A DNA stretch of 64,000 nt, taken from NCBI GenBank assembly GCA_017591395.1, contig WEDG01002894.1:248001-312000 (forward strand), read 5' to 3'. Both the position numbers and the translations under genes were made by a program. Below are positions 1-10,330 of the stretch, piece by piece. The DNA is from Schistocephalus solidus. Taxonomy: Eukaryota > Platyhelminthes > Cestoda > Diphyllobothriidea > Diphyllobothriidae. The first letter of the stretch is position 1; each line of letters opens with the position of its first letter. The notes under the pieces were generated by a model. The model searched no databases. It had not been told where the DNA came from and was given only the letters and a program-made list of their open reading frames with translations.

Positions 1-2066
1 GTCCTTATCTTTTGGGCTATAATACCTCTCAGTTACAATGAACTTTGTAGTTTGTCTTAGCCATTGCCGTGAAGTTAGGTTTACAAATGTAATCAGTTCT
101 CATTGCCCAATCAGAGCCTTATAAGTCCAATACTTGGTTCTCTCAAGTCTTCAACTTTTTAAGTGAGGTTTTCACTTGACTCGACCTCTAGTATCTCATT
201 TACTTTTTCGATACGCCACCCTGCAACTGTGGAGTAGGCTGGTTAGTGAACAGTGACTGCAGACCCAATATAGGTTCTTGAATGCTTATCAACAGTACTT
301 TGCAATACTTTGATCCAGTTGCTCTCTGTCGTTTCTCCCGTAGGTGGCGTGATTATTTAAATATGTGAGAACTCACGATACACCTGCCGAATTGGCGACC
401 AGGCCAACTGCATCGACCAAAACTACTAATTGATAATAACCTTACTTCAGTTAATGGTAATATTGCGTTGCTTGGACTTCCTGACATCTCGAATATTTTT
501 ATCAGAGGAATAAGCTTAATTTTTATAAGTGCATAAAGCCTATCCATGCAAGCAACCGAGTATATAAGACGGAATGAGCATTTTTCTACATACCATTGAC
601 TATGCTGAGGAAAATTTAGCTCGGTTTCGCGGATGGGGACTTAACAGGAGAAAAAAACGTTTTTTGAAAGCATACGAAAGGTTGGTCATTGACCAAGAAA
701 TTTAAATATAATTAGCTGGTGCAGTCGCAAGCATAGCATTTTCAGTACATCGAGAGAATTTTCCCGCAAATTAATGTGCATTTCTGACGAGGGTGGAGTT
801 TGCCGTTTCCTGGTTGCCTTGATGTGTTAGTGAATAGTCTGCGATTTTCAATGTTCTCGATCAATTGATGGATGGCCCCGTCCTTCGCCCTTGTTCAAAG
901 TAAAGTTGGGGAAAATATTGTAACATGCTCGCTTACGCACTTCCCTATGGATACTGATAATTTTTCTGTTGCAAAGACAACACTCCCATTTGTCTACTGT
1001 GTAACGATTTTCCTCTTCCTGGTCTATTTTTAGACTCCGTTCTGCCGTTATAAACGCATTTTAAACCGGCTTTGTAAATACTAAAATCCTCCTCAACTGG
1101 CTAACACTGTTCCTGTTGCGTTTCCTAACTACACATAAGAGGAAACTAGACCACACAACAGATATCCTAACATATCTTGGCTAGCTAAAATATTTGCTTC
1201 ATAGTGGACTTTTTTGCGATACCTATGGAATATTTGCGTATGCCTGGTTTGTTGCGAGGTTGCCTATAGACTGTTTTTCGGGGCCTAGCATTGCACACGT
1301 ATACAAATCGGAACTTTTTAAGAGAACACGGTTTTTCTGAAAAAAGTAGCTTTTTCACATTTTGCTTCACCTGATTTACGCTGACAGATGACTATTGATA
1401 AACCTTTCTCGTTGAGATAAATACTCTCTAGCAGAGAAACGCATTGATGCGCAAATGTAATCTAAGACGCTTAATAACATCGATAATTGTCTCAATATGA
1501 GTTAAAGTCTGTTGCCACCGAATATTTGAAACTTTTCGTCGACGAAAACAGTTTGACCGTCTTAGTTAGGCGATGTCCACCGTGAGGTGGTGCAGGGATG
1601 GTGATTTGCGCTGAATTATAGTGAGAGTAGACTTTCAATGCATCTACCTCATTCTCTGTTCCACTCCACCGGGGCTTGGTGTCAAGACATTTTTGTCGAC
1701 GCAGTAACTTAGGAGCACATTCTGCATGAGAAAAACGGCTTCTTCGTTAAAGTGTTAAGTTAGTAAGTCAAACGCCCATCGTTCCAGATATCTCAAACTT
1801 ATCATATTTAGACTTCGATCAGGCTGATTTGCTAGTTACGCTGCCTTCTGTGTTTGCATGCAGACATGACTACGTAACTATTTCTCTTACCATTGATTCA
1901 TACCTATCATCTTCCTTTGCCCATGTGTACTTTGGGTATCGTGGTTTCCTACCCCAGAACTGACGATCCCACTATTTACCAGCAAGCCACTGAGGCTGTG
2001 AAGAATATTTCTTTACGTGCCACTTTAGTTTTAACGCCGCAACACCCTACTTGTATTTTTATTCAG
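1..2066. other. Presumed intron or upstream DNA of the receptor gene
   Basis: I see no convincing coding exon here. The receptor kinase exon that starts at 2067 must be preceded by exons for the ectodomain, membrane segment, GS box and kinase N-lobe, but I could not recognise any of them in this stretch, so they probably lie outside the window, beyond long introns. The open frame that runs into the exon from 1893 reads unlike a receptor before 2067 and ends in a pyrimidine-rich acceptor, so that part is intronic. A diverged copy of the dispersed repeat seen at 40.7 kb lies near 1548-1700. Confidence 0.5.
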
Positions 2067-2390
2067 GGCAAACCGGCGATTGCTCACCGAGATCTTAAAT
2101 CGCGCAACATCCTCGTTAAGGATGACGGCGAATGTTGTATCGGGGATCTGGGCTTTGCGGTGAAACTGGATTCGGTTTCCGGTCACCTTGATGTCGGATA
2201 CAACCCGGAGCGAGTCGGTACCAAGCGCTACATGGCGCCGGAAGTGCTAGATAATACTTTGCGCCAGTCCTCTTTTGAGGCCTACAAACAGGCTGACATG
2301 TACAGTCTAGGACTCGTGTTCTGGGAACTCACGCGCCGCTGCTATGCCCCTGACCTCTACGAGCCTGAGGATTACCAGCTGCCATATCAG
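2067..2390 (+). CDS. Type I TGF-beta/activin/BMP receptor, kinase exon (penultimate)
   Basis: This internal exon encodes 108 residues of a receptor serine/threonine kinase. It opens after a TTCAG acceptor at 2062-2066 and closes at a GTAAAC donor at 2391, both in phase 0. It reads [18 protein letters not shown] (catalytic loop with HRDLKSRN), then GDLGFAV (the DLG form of the DFG motif typical of type I receptors), then [12 protein letters not shown] (activation segment and APE), then [10 protein letters not shown] and EDYQLPY. These blocks closely follow human TGFBR1/ACVR1/BMPR1 type receptors, and the [10 protein letters not shown] exon edge is also familiar from that family. The product would be a plasma-membrane kinase that is phosphorylated by a type II receptor and then phosphorylates R-Smads. 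Whether it is a TGF-beta, activin or BMP type cannot be settled without the L45 loop, which lies in a missing exon. Confidence 0.95.
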
Positions 2391-2473
2391 GTAAACGAAC
2401 TCCTCAGTCCCCTGTACCTTCGCATTCTCAGTCACCACTAATACTTCCTATTGTCTTTTTTCTGGGTTTACAG
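2391..2473 (+). other. Short intron of the receptor gene
   Basis: 83 bases between the two kinase exons, with a GT start (GTAAAC) and a pyrimidine-rich end (TGGGTTTACAG). Removing it joins LPYQ to DMVAPDPSIEEM in phase 0, which matches the LPYYDLVPSDPSVEEM type junction known in the family. It is small compared with the long upstream introns inferred for this gene. Confidence 0.9.
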
Positions 2474-3031
2474 GACATGGTTGCGCCAGATCCCTCAATT
2501 GAGGAAATGAAGTCCGTTGTGTGTGAGCAGGGGCTGCGTCCCTTCTTGCCCCCTGTTTGGAGCCAGCACCCCATCCTAAGTGTTCTTCGACACATGATGA
2601 CGGAGTGCTGGTACGCTTCACCCTCGGCTCGACTCTCTGCCATGCGTATCAAGAAGGACCTTGGACATCAACGCAAGCTTGTTAACCCAGACGATCCCAT
2701 AAAGCCCAATTGTACTTTGCATGGTCTGCCTCCCGAAGAATCTCTACCGCGAGGCGTGTTTGTCTTCCAAGCCAACAGAGGCATCGGGTTTGCACAGCCT
2801 GTGGAGGACGATCACTCGAAACGAGAAAACCAAGAGCAGTTACTGACCCCCCCACAGAGTACTGCCGAGGTCCCATTAATCGACCCGAATTTATTGCCGG
2901 AAGCTGTTAAACCTGCTTCCTACACTTCCGCACTATCTTTGAACCCTCTTACACTTTCGGTGGCGGCGGTAGTTGTGACACCACTGAACGAGATCGAGCC
3001 TGCTTTTAAACAGCCGGCTACCGTCGCTTAA
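2474..3031 (+). CDS. Type I TGF-beta/activin/BMP receptor, terminal exon with long C-tail
   Basis: This terminal exon follows the TTTACAG acceptor at 2473 and runs in phase 0 to a TAA at 3029-3031 (185 codons). Residues 1-69 are the end of the kinase C-lobe: DMVAPDPSIEEMKSVVCEQ, RPFLPPVW, then MTECWYASPSARLSAMRIKKDL, the conserved arginine-containing end of type I receptor kinases. Human type I receptors stop a few residues after the equivalent of KKTL. Here about 115 further residues follow, rich in proline, threonine, serine and alanine, with no recognised domain. The frame stays open to a clean stop, codon use does not obviously change, and the tail ends before a plausible poly(A) signal, so I take it as real. 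It could offer species-specific docking or phosphorylation sites; that is inference. Confidence 0.93.
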   Translation, partial: DMVAPDPSIEEMKSVVCEQGLRPFLPPVWSQHPILSVLRHMMTECWYASPSARLSAMRIKKDLGHQRKLVNPDDPIKPNCTLHGLPPEESLPRGVFVFQANRGIGFAQPVEDDHSKRENQEQLLTPPQSTAEVPLIDPNLLPEAVKPASYTSALSLNPLTLSVAAVVVTPLNEIEPAFKQPATVA

Positions 3032-3680
3032 GCGGTCAGACTCCCTCCTTCCCACTAACTTAATGTCTTCTGTCGCAGTTCAGCAGTCACCATTCTCGTT
3101 CACTTGTCTTTGTGGACATCTGTGCAGCACAAGCCCCCTTCTCCCAAACCCCACTCACCTTTCTTGTCTACATTCATGTGCCAATTTACCGCATTTTAAA
3201 GCATAGGCGCACACAGACGAATACACACACCAGCGTGGTTGTATACCTCCAAATTATCTTTGACTCTCTACAGAAACCCCTCCCCGCATGCTCGCGGAAA
3301 ATTTTCCTCCAGACGGCCCAGCCCCTTCGAACCCCCCTAAATTCTCCCACCAACCGATCGTCTCGTTGAAGCATATCTGCACGTGTACCCATGCCGCCGC
3401 CCCTTCTTAAAACCGCTGTGATTCCGGACCGCGGCGTTCGCATTACTGCTGTCGTACGCAGTCGTTGTGATTCCCTACCCCGTGAGTGTGTTTATGAATT
3501 TCGGTGCCCTGGCATCATCTTCACCCACCTACCCATGTCCTTGCTACCGCCTCTTGCATTTTCTTTTATCGCCGTTTAGTTTGTCCCCGAACAAATAAGC
3601 ACTTTTATGCACAAAGGAGAGATGCACAGACAGACACGCACAAACACCAATAAAGGATTGTTCTAGTCATGGCTCGCTCT
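3032..3680 (+). other. Probable 3' UTR of the receptor gene
   Basis: Pyrimidine-rich sequence with no coding signal follows the stop codon. A canonical AATAAA lies at 3649-3654, followed within about 25 bases by a GT-rich stretch (CTGTTTGTC), the usual arrangement for a cleavage and polyadenylation site. The UTR would be about 640 bases long. Confidence 0.6.
3649..3654 (+). terminator. Poly(A) signal AATAAA
   Basis: Canonical hexamer about 620 bases after the receptor stop codon, with a T/GT-rich element downstream. No better hexamer is seen between the stop and here. Confidence 0.6.
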
Positions 3681-3830
3681 GTTTGTCTCCCCCACTCATT
3701 TTTCTCAACGTTGCTGTCATTTTTTTCATCGCCGTGCTAGCAGGTTGGGTTGTTTCTATTGCATTGCCGAACTAGTTCCCGTGGCCTCTAGACACGGATG
3801 ACTTTTCTCCTGTTCAATCTTAAAGTGGTC

Positions 3831-3868
3831 ATATATATATTTATATGTAAAATATATATATATATACT
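3831..3868. repeat. (TA)n simple repeat
   Basis: Imperfect run of TA dinucleotides interrupted by TTTATATGTAAA. Confidence 0.9.
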
Positions 3869-6720
3869 GCCGAGCTTTCCGTTGTGTATTTTTATACTTA
3901 CAGAAATCTGATTTGGGCTCGTTCGAGTAGATATTAGCACACTTTGCCGACCAGGCAACGATGAAATTGAGGGAAGTAGCGTAACCATTATCACATCATT
4001 GAATATAAACAAAAAGTGGGCTGTATTTTTCTTGACTCTTCTGGTGGCCTCCCTAGAATTTATGTTCGTTATGTTTACCTATAGTTTCCGATATTACGGT
4101 TTTCAGTGTTTGTTGCCTCCAGGAGACGATCCACAGAAAGAGGGACTTCTGACTGATGTCCGTCCCTCCGCAGAACATACGCACTGTAATTTGGTTTTCC
4201 GGAAAAGGTAGAGAGGGCGACTATTATCCCCGCTGCGCACAGGCTAACAGCATCCGACGGTAAATTCTTCTAGAGGCTACATGTTTATACTCTGGTGCCG
4301 AACGTTTTGGTGTAGGACCACCTGTGACGCGGGGAATACCTATAACCTTGCTCTACCATTTACTGCGTTTCATGTCTCTGGAGATCCTTATCAAGCGAAG
4401 AGATTTCCTAGTAAATAATATATACATGCAGGAGTTTACATTAGTTGGGGATTAAATCCAAAGAAATGATGCATCTGAACATTGAAGGGGGGGGTGGACG
4501 ATTAACAGTGTTCGGTTCCATAAAGGATGGAGTTGCAGATCGGATACGGGCAAATAAATATTATAAGCACCTTGTTACCCCTTCCAGTCGTCTGATACAA
4601 ATGCGTTTTTAGTGAACTTTTAACGCTAGCCTCGTCAAAACATCCCGAATCAAACTTTATTCTTCCTGATGTCTTTAAATCGCATAGCAGTAAGGGTTAA
4701 TTTTTTGAATTAAGAACAGTGTCATCCACTTGTGGGCAGCATGGTCGATGAGACATTTACATGTGACAGGGCCTAGTCCTGAAAGGAAATGTTTCTCTCA
4801 TGTTAGGCTCTCCGCAACCGTAGGCATATAAAAAACCAAAACCCTTTACGAATCAATATGCGATGGACGCCTTCCATTTCTATTATTCACTTTGATTTAA
4901 TTGCCGTTGACTTAAACAAACAAGTTCTTGATTACAGAGCCTGTGCTCTTTACTTGAAACTAACCTTGTTGAGGCTAAGTCTGACCTTCATGCCGTGTTG
5001 TCCGCTACTTCGCTTTCCAATTCAATCACAAAGAGATTTGCGTTCGCATTGCTAGCTGTGCCGAGGAGTATTCGTGGGTGCGTACAATTGTTGAGTTTGG
5101 GACCACTCTGGTTTCCCGCTATAAGTGAAAATTAAGTGTGAGCGTCTAAAAGCTCCAGGTAACCTCACGGAACGTTCAGGTGATGAGTCGCCGGGAGCTT
5201 CAGTTAAATTTATCCCGCCTTCCCGATGCAGAATGCGTTGCCAGTGTTGTGGTGTTTTCCTAGTTGTCGTCGTTAAAACTATGTGCAGGTAAACTGCAGT
5301 AGTGTATAGGACTAGGCCACAGGTTACATTGTATAAAATCGCCTGTGTAAGTAGATTTGAATAGGCATCTTTTCGAAAATCTGTAAAGTTACTGGACTTG
5401 CTTAACTAACAGGTATCTTTTGTGGACCGTTCATGTGACTACCTAATCTTAAAGTATGAGAACACGGGATAACAAAAACCTTGCCCTTCTTTGTTAGCGC
5501 CCCTCTTTCATCTGTACTTAGACTTTGCCTTCGTGAGACGTCCTGCAGAAATAATGTGACGTTAGCCTTTTGTTGTCTCCGCTGGCAGTGTAGAGCAGAT
5601 TCCTATTGGTCGCCGTAGATTGTTAAGGCACACGTAACCTTGAGATGTATGTGTGACACCCATGGCCGCCACGATATTTAAATGCAAGCAATTTTCAACG
5701 AAGGCTTCTTCCCCTAGGCTCGGTATTAATGCCCATCCTGTTACGCAATTTCCAGGTCTGCTGCCGCCGTTACTTTTAGGTCGTCTCTTCAGAGTAATGG
5801 ATCTAGTATCCAGCACGCCAAGTTTGATGAGGTGACAAAGCGTTTTTTTGCACAACAGTGCCTGTCTGTTTTGTCATCGGTTATCGTGGAAAATTTGTAT
5901 GATGGAACCTATGAATACTACAGCGATGTTTGCAAGGACTTTGTAACCAAAGCATTCGCAGGTCGACAAAAGACTCGCGATTTTAGACGTCAGAATAGAG
6001 TCATTTGGTCGAACGCTGCCCTGAAGACCAATGCTAGCAAATGTGCGCTCAAGTCGGCCTGGGTTATGCCGATTGAATACTTTTGTTGAGTCGCTACCTA
6101 AAAGTACGTGCCTACACGCACAGTGGGTTGTTGAGGGAACCCAAATAAAATTGCACTCCCAATGAAAATAGTGTCCACCCGATACACCCACGCAAAACTG
6201 TTGTGACCAGTAGAAACTTGTGAAATGTCTGACGGGGAGGCGAGAGAATGAGGAATTTTTAGTCATTTAATAATGCAGATTTGTACGAAAAATATACTGC
6301 AAGCAAAATGACCCGAAGTCGAAAGTGCAAAGTCAACTAAAAACCAATTAATGACGTAAAAATAGTTTGCTTTCCAAGATGACACATAAGACCTCAGATA
6401 CTGCAGTACAGTCTTTTGGCATGTAAATCATTGTGCCGGGAATCGAATGACAGATTTTCGAAGCATCTTAGTTCGGTCGGGGGTGTACTAAAATGGGCCT
6501 GGTTTAAACCGACTTGGACAAAACTGCCGAGGCCAGACACAGCTTGCAACATATGATTAACTTAGAGCCCGATAATTGCAGAATACCGTCATACTATGAC
6601 GACACGCGACAATAGCTACACGGGCAGTGGAAGAGCTAACTGGTCGCAAAGGCGCTTCACGGTGCCTGGAGACTACGACCTGCGTAACAGCACATCAACA
6701 AAAAGTTCTGTGATTCTGCG
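3869..6720. other. No recognisable gene
   Basis: Only short open frames are present, none with a family I recognise or with convincing splice sites at both ends. The longest overlap each other on opposite strands around 5562-6266, where base composition is slightly more balanced; this may be an old repeat, but I cannot name it. Confidence 0.4.
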
Positions 6721-6896
6721 AGTAGGATAGTGAGAGAGCGAGAGAGGGGGAGGGAGGGAACTAGTAGTGTATATGAGAAATGTCTACAATAAATTTGTCT
6801 CACACCGGCTCACGGCTAGGCCTCCGCGACTGACCACCGGTTAGCTGCGAGGTGTCCAATCCCATGTTCACACACTTAAAGCCTCACCCAAACGCA

Positions 6897-6917
6897 CATG
6901 CATGCATGCATGCATGC
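6897..6917. repeat. (CATG)n simple repeat
   Basis: Five tandem CATG units; self-complementary, so it can form a cruciform or hairpin. Confidence 0.9.
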
Positions 6918-7032
6918 ACACCACGGATTCAAGATTATTTATGGTCCGAATTTGGTTCACTGTTTGTGGATGTCTTGTCCAGGGTACCGTGGTCGGCGGA
7001 ATTTTGAAGCCATAGCTGTGCTGGAAGCCTAT

Positions 7033-7057
7033 ACACACACACACACACACACACACA
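7033..7057. repeat. (AC)n microsatellite
   Basis: About twelve AC units. The sequence around it (6870-7380) is more GC-rich than the neighbourhood, with open frames on both strands that carry low-complexity residues from the repeats. I do not call them genes. Confidence 0.95.
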
Positions 7058-7399
7058 GGCAAAGCTGTACATCCGCCGCTGAGCCTTCTCATAACAACAG
7101 GGGGAGCGCGCGAGACCGGCCTTGGAGGCGGGGTTACGTTGCCGCAGTCCTTGCTAGTGCTGCATGCGCGGACCTGGGCTGGTAGCGATGGTGGGGGGAG
7201 GAGGAGGAGGAGTGTGGAATGCACTGCTCTCACAGATGACAACGGTAATTAACTCAGGGCTTAGCGCCGGAAGCTCACACTCTAAGCCTCTGTCGCCTAT
7301 GAAATTGAAAAAGGCTGCCTCGGTCTCGAAGGTGGACCGCTATCGCGAGGGGGCTTCATGTGCTCGCGCAGCTTAACCACCTTAAACCCCAAGTTGCCT

Positions 7400-8100
7400 A
7401 CTGACGCTGGCAAATCACGAGGAGCAATCGGACGAAACTCTATGAGCTAGGTTCGTGGTTCTGCAAAAAGCGACATAATTATGACACAATGCTTAGCGGT
7501 GTTCCGGCGAAAATGACGCAGGCAGCTGCCACGTGTGTTTGGCAAATGCTAGCCTGTTCGCAACTCACATTGGACAGGCCTCCCCGCGTCGAATCAAGAA
7601 ACACTGACATAAACCACTTGTCACTACCATGTTTATTGGTCTTTGACAGGGCGTATACAAGGGTACTTGAACAAAATCCCCGGTTTTCTGTTGTTTGATG
7701 AAGTAACGCTTTTCAGTGATAGCAGATACATCCCTGCAGTTCAGTTTTAAAAAATCCAAGAAAATAGAAGTAGACAATTTAAGAAGTGACCGGTTTCTGG
7801 AAACGTAACACTGAAGGAATGGCACTTGATTATTCTTTTTCAAGTTTTTGGGGCCGGGTAGTCTGTAGGAATCTACATTTGCTGAGCGAATTGAAACTTT
7901 GCATACATTGTTACCTAAAAACTTCGACTTAAGTCTATTAGGCTAACACTGGAAGCATTTATGGCGCGTGAACTCATCAGATGGAATGCTCAGTCAACGG
8001 ACAGCGACTCGGGTGACGACAAAAGGGCAAAGAAGGTTTGGTAACCAAAACCTTAAATACCTCGAGATTTGGGCACAACATGAAACCTATCAATATAGTA
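7400..8100. other. No recognisable gene
   Basis: AT-rich sequence without a supported open frame or repeat that I can identify. Confidence 0.4.
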
Positions 8101-8200
8101 TGGAGAAGGGGACTGGAATGACCATTTTGCTTTATTAGCCGTCATCATCCGGTCATGCTCCGTGACCTGGTCGGCAACCGACCCCCGCACGATTGTAGTG
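8101..8200 (-). mobile_element. SINE fragment (body only)
   Basis: Read on the minus strand this contains the SINE body block seen elsewhere in the window: ATGATGACGGCTAATAA, then AAATGGTCATTCCAGTCC. The first base of the CTGATGA box has changed. The tRNA-like head is missing or too diverged to see. It is one of roughly ten copies or pieces in the window. Confidence 0.6.
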
Positions 8201-10100
8201 TAATATCTATAGGACTGAAAAATACATGCAAGCCCACATTTAAAGGAGCCTTTTGTAGGTATATCCTATTTCATTTGTTCAAAAATTCTTGCAAGGTAGT
8301 CAAGTTATAGAGAAAAAGGAAGTCTTTCGACTAACTATTCCCTAAAAATCCCTTCGCAATAAATCTTATAGATTCACCTCATTCGAGGGATTACTAGACT
8401 TGCAGGCAATAGTGTGCATTCACTGTGTGGTGAAAAAGAAGGATTGGATCATAAGCTGTAGGATCTGACAAGTTTCACGTTTCCTCCAGCGAAACTAGGC
8501 TGCCTAGGCCAAATTTTAAAATGTTCACTAAATAGACTCTCCCAGTTTAAGGTTTTTGAGTTTCATCGTTGTTCGTTTCAAGCCTCATAGAAAGAATCTC
8601 ACGCGACAAGTCCAGTTCAATATATGTTATCCCGAGATCACGCTAAACGATGCCATAAGTTGAACAAGTAGAACAGTCCAACTTAGGAGGGTAACAGAAA
8701 ATGTGAAAATTTGCAAGGTTTTTAAAATCTGCAAAAGAAGTTAGATTTTCGGTTAATATTGTTAGTCACAGCGTAAGCGTGTTTGCCACACAAGTGACCG
8801 CAGAGGAGCGTCTGGTCCATGTAATTTACGTAATTTATCGAATGAGAGCAGTCAGTTTACGGTGGCACCCTTTGTATAATGAGACCAGATTTGTGTACTT
8901 GAAGTGATTTATAGGTCTAGTGGACTAGTTGGTCATGGATCTGGTCCGAAGTGGACGTAAATCTGTAGAATCTCTAGTCTGGCTTGTACCTTTACAGTTA
9001 ACAGGACTCCTGGCGGCAGTTGATCGGACTCAGACAGGTGGGCCTTTGAAAATTAAGTAAAGCGCTTTAGAATGTAGTCACGACTCATAATCTTGCTGGA
9101 TGCAAACAAGAATATAGAATCCTCTAGTAATTGCGTTCTGCTGACTCACTGACCTCAGGGAACGAATGCGTATTTTTTGCTTAAATTCTACCAATAGCGG
9201 CAATTTTTGCAGCGACACGTACAACGTGTAAAAGAGGTACGAATAAAGACGAGAGAGAATGGAATGGTCGTTTCAAGTTTCTTAGCTTTCGATGGATAGC
9301 ATTCTCCAACACCTGTCCACAAGTGAGCATGCTGACCTCCAACACTGAGGTACCAGCTCCTCAACATGTCGCTTGTTGGCATTCATACCTATTTGTATGG
9401 AAGTCTTGTCCTACAAACCATAATGCACAATGGAAAGAACGAATCCCGTTTACCCAGAGGACCTCTTAGCAATAAACAACATAAGTTGAAGAGGTTCCGG
9501 CAAAAAGATGCAGACTGAAATGTATAGTTCTGGCCTATGAGCAGTCATCAGTTAGAGATAACCAACTTCCGGCTAAGCTATTATGAGACTTGAATCCGAA
9601 ATTTAGTCACCGAACATCAAATCAAAAGATTTAACAGTATATTCCAGCCTCTCTGCACTGTTTGGCTCAATCAAAAATATTATTTCACATGCCTTTGTCG
9701 CTCCATGAAGCTTATCCCACCCTGGAGCAACTCCGCCGTCTTGCCTTGGTGAACTGTCAGAAGGCCTTGGCAGTCATGTAACAGGAAATAATACACATAT
9801 AAGACATCATGGTAGTGAAAAAGGACATTAAAATATCTTTGTATCTAGATTACTCTTTGCCTCTACCAGTCACACACAGAGCTAGATAAACATATCCTAA
9901 AACTGGATATTTCGATCACTGAGCATTAATTAAACGTTGTATCCATAAGCTTTTTAACTTCCTGGGAAGCTCATTGCAAGCATTGAGTAAATCAGTTTTT
10001 AACGTAGGTCTACAGGCACAGGCCAAAGGAGGATATGAACATTTTGGCGGAAGTCCATCAGCCACAGCGGGATAACCACGTAATATTCCCTAAACAGCCA
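8201..10100. other. No recognisable gene
   Basis: No supported coding region. A very decayed SINE body (TATGAGCAGTCATCAGT) is visible near 9536-9556 on the minus strand. Confidence 0.35.
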
Positions 10101-10107
10101 ACAGGTA

Positions 10108-10330
10108 AGAAGAACGTGACCGACAAAGACAATGGAGACTCCTGGCTTATTAGCCGTCATCAGCCAGCCATATCCAATCCCAAATGTTGCGGCACCCGAG
10201 GTTCGAACTCACGACCAGTTGACTAGAAGTCCAACACTACCTGCTGCTGGCGGGGCTCGAGAGTGAGTCTGAAGGCACAACAGGACGAGTGAGTCCTGTA
10301 ACCGATCGGTGAGCGCGTACTTACCATAAC
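10108..10330. mobile_element. SINE pieces in opposite orientations
   Basis: 10108-10230 is a SINE body and part of the head in minus orientation: the CTGATGA box is at 10157-10163, followed on the minus strand by CGGCTAATAAGCC, and the box-B-like GGTTCGAACTC is on the plus strand at about 10200-10210. The GAAATGGTCATTC segment after the hairpin is deleted in this copy. Directly next to it, 10235-10330 carries the SINE 3' block in plus orientation (GCTCGAGAGTGAGTC, then ACGAGTGAGTCCTGTAACC). Body and tail therefore point in opposite directions, which implies two truncated copies or an inversion. Confidence 0.65.

Noticed and set aside
1893..2066. In-frame codons upstream of the receptor exon that would give an ATG start at 1893
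   Set aside because: The peptide is unlike any receptor kinase N-lobe, and a good acceptor lies at 2066; it is intron read-through.
6868..7242. Open frames with CVCVCVC and MHACMHA runs
   Set aside because: The runs come from the AC and CATG simple repeats.
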